Shown in pieces: positions 31,406 through 35,105 of a stretch of 35,105 nucleotides of DNA. Both the position numbers and the translations under genes were made by a program. The notes under the pieces are model-generated. The model was not told where the DNA came from. It made no database searches and worked only from the letters and a program-made list of their open reading frames with translations. Each line of letters starts with the position of its first letter. The stretch's first letter is position 1. Source of the stretch: Aureococcus anophagefferens (lineage: Eukaryota > Sar > Pelagophyceae > Pelagomonadales > Pelagomonadaceae); contig NW_008705576.1 of assembly GCF_000186865.1 (NCBI RefSeq), forward strand, positions 929,055 to 964,159, read 5' to 3'.

Positions 31406-32221
31406 ATGCACCGCCTCCTGACGATCAAGACGCGAATCCGGGAGAGGCTGCGCCCCCGGAGCATCCGGCTCTCCGAGGGGGCCGGGTCCATCGAGTACGA
31501 CCACGCCGACGGCGCGGCGAACGCCATCCCCGTGCACTGCCTCCAGGCGGCGGACCGGTTCTGGGGCGACGTCGTCGGCGCCGCGCCGGCGCCGTCGGCC
31601 ATCCCCAACGCGCGCGAGTACGACTTCTGCGGCCAGCGGCTGCTCGCCTTCGACGTCGGCGACGACTACCGGTGCGTCGACTACAGCGACGCGCACTACC
31701 GCGTGCCGCGGCCCCACTTCGCGCTCCGCGTGAGCGTCGACGACTACGAGTCGACGACATCGCGCCTGCGCTCCAGGGGCGTCGCCATCTCCGACGACGG
31801 GCCCCACGACTGCTTCTTCAAGGACCCCTCGAACAACAACGTCTACCTCTCCGCGCGCGTCGCGGACGACGTGCCGCCGAGCCCCGTCTCCGTCGCGCCG
31901 GGCGTCGACGGCGCCCACCGGCACAAGCGGTCCCTCCTCCTGCCGCGGATCGGCGGAAACGAGGACGCCGCGCCGCCGCCGCCGCCGCGGACGCCGAACG
32001 GCAAGAGCCGCGGCCCCGCGCCGCACCGGAGCCCGCCGCGCTGGAGCCACGCGACGGACCAGCAGTTCGTCTCCAAGCTCTCCGTCGCCGGGCGGCGCTC
32101 CTTCCTCTCCTGGTCCGCGAACTCGCCCAAGGCCGCCGCGCCGACGCCCGCGACCGCGCGAGGCGCCGACGACGACGACGCCGCGGCGGAGAACACGCGA
32201 CGACGGAGCCGGACCATGTAG
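31406..32221 (+). CDS. VOC (glyoxalase-like) superfamily protein with a disordered tail
   Basis: 271 aa from ATG 31406; an earlier in-frame ATG at 31220 would add an unlikely, non-conserved leader. Residues about 20-155 fit a vicinal-oxygen-chelate module: GSIEYDHADGAANAIPVHCLQAADRFWGDVVG, RLLAFDVGDDYRCVDY, then PHFALRVSVDDYESTTSRLRSRGVAISDDGPHDCFFKDPSNNNVYLSARV. The last piece matches the classic 'H-x-A-F-x-V...L...G...F-x-DP-x-N-N-x-E/Y-L' half-site (His is plausible as a metal ligand; the usual Glu is replaced by Tyr). The remaining 110 residues are Pro/Arg/Ser-rich and disordered. The substrate is unknown. Domain call by pattern only. Confidence 0.65.
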   Translation: MHRLLTIKTRIRERLRPRSIRLSEGAGSIEYDHADGAANAIPVHCLQAADRFWGDVVGAAPAPSAIPNAREYDFCGQRLLAFDVGDDYRCVDYSDAHYRVPRPHFALRVSVDDYESTTSRLRSRGVAISDDGPHDCFFKDPSNNNVYLSARVADDVPPSPVSVAPGVDGAHRHKRSLLLPRIGGNEDAAPPPPPRTPNGKSRGPAPHRSPPRWSHATDQQFVSKLSVAGRRSFLSWSANSPKAAAPTPATARGADDDDAAAENTRRRSRTM

Positions 32222-32296
32222 GGGGATTGTTTTAATGTACATAGTAACTTCTTTTTGACGGCGTTTGCGTGGTTCCGCCGAGTGCGTGGTTTACTA

Positions 32297-32313
32297 GCCT
32301 GGACCCTCCAGGC
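32297..32313. other. Perfect 7-bp stem hairpin in an AT-richer spacer
   Basis: GCCTGGA-CCC-TCCAGGC can fold into a perfect 7-bp stem with a 3-base loop. It lies between the VOC-like stop and the ankyrin start. It could act in 3'-end formation of the first gene, but nothing else supports that. Confidence 0.4.
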
Positions 32314-32385
32314 TCCCTCCCTTGATGAGGCTGAGCCTGAGGCAATTTTTGTGGCGATCGGGTTGAGCGCGCTCGAGTGTTGGAG

Positions 32386-33183
32386 ATGGTGCGCGGCGAA
32401 ATACCTGAATATCTTTATCGAGCCTTAAGCGAGGGCGACTGTGACTCGGTGCGAGTGTGGTTCAAAGCGGACGAATCGAGGGATCCAAATATGGAGTCCG
32501 ATCAGTTGAGTCTCCTTCAAATTGCTCTGCGGTCGAACGGACACACAATTCAATTACGAGGCGACCGAACAGAATTGATCCGTTTGCTTGGCTCGCGCGG
32601 CGCGGATATGAACGCGACACACGCTGCTTTTGCTAAGCCCATATTCTGGTCGGCGAACGCCGGCGCGTTTGTGGGCGAGATGAGCGCGATGATCGACTAC
32701 GGAGCGGATGTCAACGCAATTACGGAGTTTGGTACCAACAGGTCCATACTCATGAAATGCTCTCGATATGCCGATTACGTTGCGTTTTCTCAAGCCCCGC
32801 TCGCGCGTCTCCTCGTACGGCGCGGCGCTGACGTCTTTTACAAGGATGAAGAAGGTCTCGACGCCGAAGATCACGCTCGCTTCAACACTCTCATGCGCGA
32901 AGACGGATCAGCACTCGCGGACTTCCTCGCTGCCGTCAAGCGCGCGGGCTCGTACGCGGCCTACGTGCGTGCGCCGCGCGTCAAGCTCGTGCGGCTCCGA
33001 ACGCTGTGCGCCCGCGGCCGCGCGCGACCTCCGGCCGACCCCGTCCTCGAGCGCCTCTTCGGCGGCGCGCCCGAGACGTCATCGACGACCAAGTCCACGC
33101 GCTCGTCGCGCCGCCGCCCCCTCCCGAACGAGGTCTTCTGGCACGTCCTCGCCTACTGGCGCACGAGCCGCGACGACGAGTAA
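32386..33183 (+). CDS. Ankyrin-repeat protein of mixed base composition
   Basis: 265 aa from ATG 32386 (MVRGEIPEYLYRALSEGDCDSVRVWFK). About four ankyrin repeats are visible: SLLQIALRSNG...LIRLLGSRGADMNATH, PIFWSANAGAFVGEMSAMIDYGADVNAITEFG, SILMKCSRY...LARLLVRRGADVFYKDEEGLDAEDHA. The C-terminal part is basic and ends LPNEVFWHVLAYWRTSRDDE, an F-box-like 'LPxExxxxxLxYW' end. The first two thirds use many A/T-ending codons, unlike any other gene here; from about 32900 the codon use returns to the local GC-rich style. Ankyrin proteins mediate protein binding; the partner is unknown. Its stop is 5 bp from the convergent gene's stop. Confidence 0.82.
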   Translation: MVRGEIPEYLYRALSEGDCDSVRVWFKADESRDPNMESDQLSLLQIALRSNGHTIQLRGDRTELIRLLGSRGADMNATHAAFAKPIFWSANAGAFVGEMSAMIDYGADVNAITEFGTNRSILMKCSRYADYVAFSQAPLARLLVRRGADVFYKDEEGLDAEDHARFNTLMREDGSALADFLAAVKRAGSYAAYVRAPRVKLVRLRTLCARGRARPPADPVLERLFGGAPETSSTTKSTRSSRRRPLPNEVFWHVLAYWRTSRDDE

Positions 33184-33188
33184 CCAAT

Positions 33189-34925
33189 CTAATTCCGCTT
33201 AAAGCCCGGCGGCCCGCTGTCCTTGGGCTTGGGCGCGGCCCCTCGGTCCGCCGGCGGCGCGGAGAAGTCGGCGTCGCGCGCCGCGAGCGCGGGCGACGGC
33301 TGCGCGCGCCTCGGCGCGGCGATGGAGAGGCCCGTCTTCGCCCGCGCCTTGGCGCCGCCGCCCGCGGCCTTGGACAGCGCCGAGGACCAGCCCCCGGCCG
33401 CCGGCGCGCGCCGGGGCTTGGGCTTGGCCGCCGCGGGCTTCGGGGGGTCCGCGCGGAGCGTCGGGAAGTCGGCCTTCTTCGGCGGCGCGGTCGCCGGCGG
33501 CGGCGGCGGCGCCGCGCGCGGCGCCGCGGCGACGGCGCGCGCGCGCTGGGCGGCGGCCGCGCCGCCGCCGGACGACATGTCGATGCGGTAGGGCTGGACG
33601 GCGTCGCGGAAGCGCGGCGCGGCCGCGGGTTGCGCGCGGCGCGCGGGCGCGCCGCCGAGCGTCGGGAAGTCCTCGGCCTGGAGCGCGCCCGCGTTGAGCA
33701 CGCCGCCGCCGCCGCGCGCGGCGGCCTGCCAGCCCGACCCCTGGTCGATCGCGCGCGCCGCGGGGCCGCCGCCGAGCGTCGGGAAGGCCTCGGCCTGGAG
33801 GCCCGCGTCCTCGTCCTCCGACGCCGTCGCGTCGCCGCCGACGTCGCCGTCGTCGACGAGCCGGTGGCCGCCGGCGGTCCCGCGGCGCTCGTCGTCGCTG
33901 TCGCGCTCGTCGAACGCGGACCGCAGGTTCCCGCCCGGCGACGCGCCGTCGCGCGCGCCGCGGCCGCCGCGGCCCGCCGCCAAAGAGTCGCCGTAGCGCG
34001 CGAAGCCGAAGAGGTTGTGGAGCACGGCCGTCGCCTGGCGCCGCTGGTTCCGCGCGGCCGACGACTGCGCGCTGTCCGTGCCCGCGTCGCCGTCCTTCGC
34101 CAGGAGCTGGGACAGGCGGAACGCGTCGGCGACGCGCGCCTCGTCGAGCTCGTGGGCCCTGAGGTAGTCGTCGAGCGCGACGCAGTCCTCGAGGCTCAGC
34201 GCGTCGCGAGACATGGGGTTCAGGAACGTGCCCGTGCTCACGACGTAGAACGCGAGGACGCGCCCGTCGAAGAGGTGGGGGCCCAGCTCGAAGGGCGCGT
34301 ACTCCAGATCGCTCAGCGGCTCCAGCGAGATGGGGTCGACGTCCACGGACTCCCTCCACCAGAAGTCGGGCCGCTTCTTGCCGGCCTTCTTCTTGGGCGG
34401 CTTCTTCTTCGTCTTCGGCGACGCCCTCGGCGCCTCGGGCTTCCGGTCGGCCTGCGCGGCCATGAGCGCGCGGATGGCGTCGCGGTCCTGCGCGCGCATG
34501 GCCGCCTGGATGTCGCCGCCGTAGGGGAGCTCCGCGGGCGCCGCGGGCTCGGCCGCGGCCGGCGCGCCCGCGCCGCGGCCGAAGGTCTTCGCGCGGCCCT
34601 TGCCCTTGCCGCCGCGGCCGCGGTCGCCGGGCTCCGCCTCCTTGACCTCGTCGTCGCCGTCGGACGGCGCGTCGTCGTCGCTCCGGCCCTTGCCGCGGCC
34701 GCGGCCCTTGCCCTTGCCCTTGCCGCCTCGGCCGCGGTCGCCGGGCTCCGCCTCCTTGACCTCGTCGTCGCCGTCGGACGGCGCGTCGTCGTCGCTCCGG
34801 CCCTTGCCGCGGCCGCGGCCCTTGCCGCCTCGGCCGCGGGCCCGGCCGCCCTTGCCGCCGCGGCCCCGGCCGCGTCCGCCGCGCTGGACGGTCGCTGGTG
34901 GTGGCGGCGGCGCGTCGTCGGCCAT
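33189..34925 (-). CDS. RGG-rich protein with a U-box-like DPISLEPL domain and FPTLG repeats
   Basis: 578 aa from ATG 34925. The N-terminus (about 14-115) is Arg/Gly/Lys-rich with a 38-residue tandem duplication (GKGRSDDDAPSDGDDEVKEA). A basic stretch (KTKKKPPKKKAGKKRPDFWW) precedes VDVDPISLEPLSDLEYAPFEL...LFDGRVLAFYVVSTGTFLNPMSRDALSLEDCVALDDYLRAH. This has the shape of a metal-free U-box/RING-like module with its 'DPI-S-x-x-x-L' opening and 'NP-M-S-R' turn. The C-terminal 200 residues are disordered and carry AEAFPTLGG, AEDFPTLGG and KADFPTLRA. Similar FP(T/A)LG motifs are known from ZNF598/Hel2-type ribosome-quality-control ligases. A translation- or RNA-linked E3 function is therefore a reasoned guess, not shown. 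Confidence 0.75.
   Translation of the reverse strand: MADDAPPPPPATVQRGGRGRGRGGKGGRARGRGGKGRGRGKGRSDDDAPSDGDDEVKEAEPGDRGRGGKGKGKGRGRGKGRSDDDAPSDGDDEVKEAEPGDRGRGGKGKGRAKTFGRGAGAPAAAEPAAPAELPYGGDIQAAMRAQDRDAIRALMAAQADRKPEAPRASPKTKKKPPKKKAGKKRPDFWWRESVDVDPISLEPLSDLEYAPFELGPHLFDGRVLAFYVVSTGTFLNPMSRDALSLEDCVALDDYLRAHELDEARVADAFRLSQLLAKDGDAGTDSAQSSAARNQRRQATAVLHNLFGFARYGDSLAAGRGGRGARDGASPGGNLRSAFDERDSDDERRGTAGGHRLVDDGDVGGDATASEDEDAGLQAEAFPTLGGGPAARAIDQGSGWQAAARGGGGVLNAGALQAEDFPTLGGAPARRAQPAAAPRFRDAVQPYRIDMSSGGGAAAAQRARAVAAAPRAAPPPPPATAPPKKADFPTLRADPPKPAAAKPKPRRAPAAGGWSSALSKAAGGGAKARAKTGLSIAAPRRAQPSPALAARDADFSAPPADRGAAPKPKDSGPPGFKRN
34613..34829. repeat. 114-bp tandem duplication in the RGG region
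   Basis: Bases 34613-34715 and 34727-34829 are nearly identical (period 114, i.e. 38 codons), duplicating the acidic/RGG module of the minus-strand protein in frame. Confidence 0.9.
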
Positions 34926-35105
34926 GGAGTCTCTCGCTGGTTGGTCCCCGACGAGTCGCCTCAGTCCACCTCGTCACAGGCGCAGGAGAGGCGGTATTTC
35001 CCTGCCGCGGGACGGTCCGTCGCCGCGCGGCGACGGACACTTCAAGCAAAAAGGCAAGCGCTTTTCGTTAAAGGAGTGGCTGCCCGAGAGCGTCAAACCA
35101 GGCGA
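34926..35105. promoter_or_regulatory. Upstream region of the RGG/FPTLG gene
   Basis: 180 bp to the window edge without a supported gene. It contains the palindrome described separately and an A-rich patch (AAGCAAAAAGGCAAGCG). Presumed promoter of the minus-strand gene. Confidence 0.35.
35015..35038. promoter_or_regulatory. Perfect 24-bp palindrome
   Basis: GTCCGTCGCCGC is followed immediately by its exact complement GCGGCGACGGAC, with no loop. It lies about 90 bp upstream of the minus-strand start codon, so it could be a dimer-binding site. High GC makes chance palindromes likelier, but 12 paired bases is long. Confidence 0.5.

Noticed and set aside
32318..32345. C/D-box snoRNA (TGATGA ... 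CTGA)
   Set aside because: The two boxes are only a few bases apart with no room for a guide, and there is no terminal stem.
1..35105. tRNA, rRNA or viral genes
   Set aside because: No tRNA-like cloverleaf, rRNA core sequence, integrase, capsid or polymerase motif was seen on either strand.

Overview
This window is nuclear DNA from a eukaryotic alga. It is extremely GC-rich and gene-dense, with about 30 mostly intron-poor genes. The content points to a photosynthetic stramenopile. It includes a plastid-type MGDG synthase, NOP10, a ubiquilin-like protein, a copper P-type ATPase tail, and LRR/Dabb and LRR/oxygenase-like fusions. Short introns built from transposon-like elements with terminal inverted repeats and 8-bp target duplications resemble the introners described in the pelagophyte Aureococcus anophagefferens. 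Assignment to a pelagophyte is inference; no rRNA or marker gene is present to prove it.

Layout: 1-8.8 kb holds the Cu-ATPase 3' end (+), a zinc-knuckle protein (-), a membrane-anchored sulfatase (+), a CaaX-ending protein (-), an introner-split unknown gene (+), a macro-domain protein (-), a two-TM protein (+) and a CDK10/11-like kinase (-). 9-18 kb holds a PH-like protein (+), a divergent sirtuin (-), a small unknown (+), an SPPY methyltransferase (-), an LYR protein (-), an FkbM methyltransferase (-), a rhomboid (+) and a repetitive SH3-like membrane protein (-). 18-26.6 kb holds ubiquilin (+), a CX9C protein (-), a DTW-domain protein (+), MGDG synthase (-), a LON-N-like protein (-), a double SpoVS-domain protein (-), NOP10 (+) and a secreted Cys-rich protein (-). 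26.7-35 kb holds the LRR-oxygenase (+), LRR-Dabb (-), a coiled-coil protein (+), a VOC-like protein (+), an ankyrin protein (+) and an RGG/FPTLG protein (-).

Genes alternate strand almost perfectly. Convergent stop codons are often only 5-25 bp apart, and divergent pairs share 90-430 bp promoter regions. No operon-like functional cluster is apparent.

Three structural themes stand out. (1) Two introns are full-length members of one introner family, and a third, shorter one has the same geometry; in all three the 5' splice site is supplied by the target-site duplication. (2) Four minus-strand genes have their last codons, stop-codon region and adjacent 3' flank tandemly duplicated (units of about 103, 57, 47 and 55 bp). 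Where this happens between convergent genes, the spacer is unusually wide. (3) Two conserved enzymes (kinase, methyltransferase) are each broken by a single missing base in a short run, which looks more like sequence error than decay.
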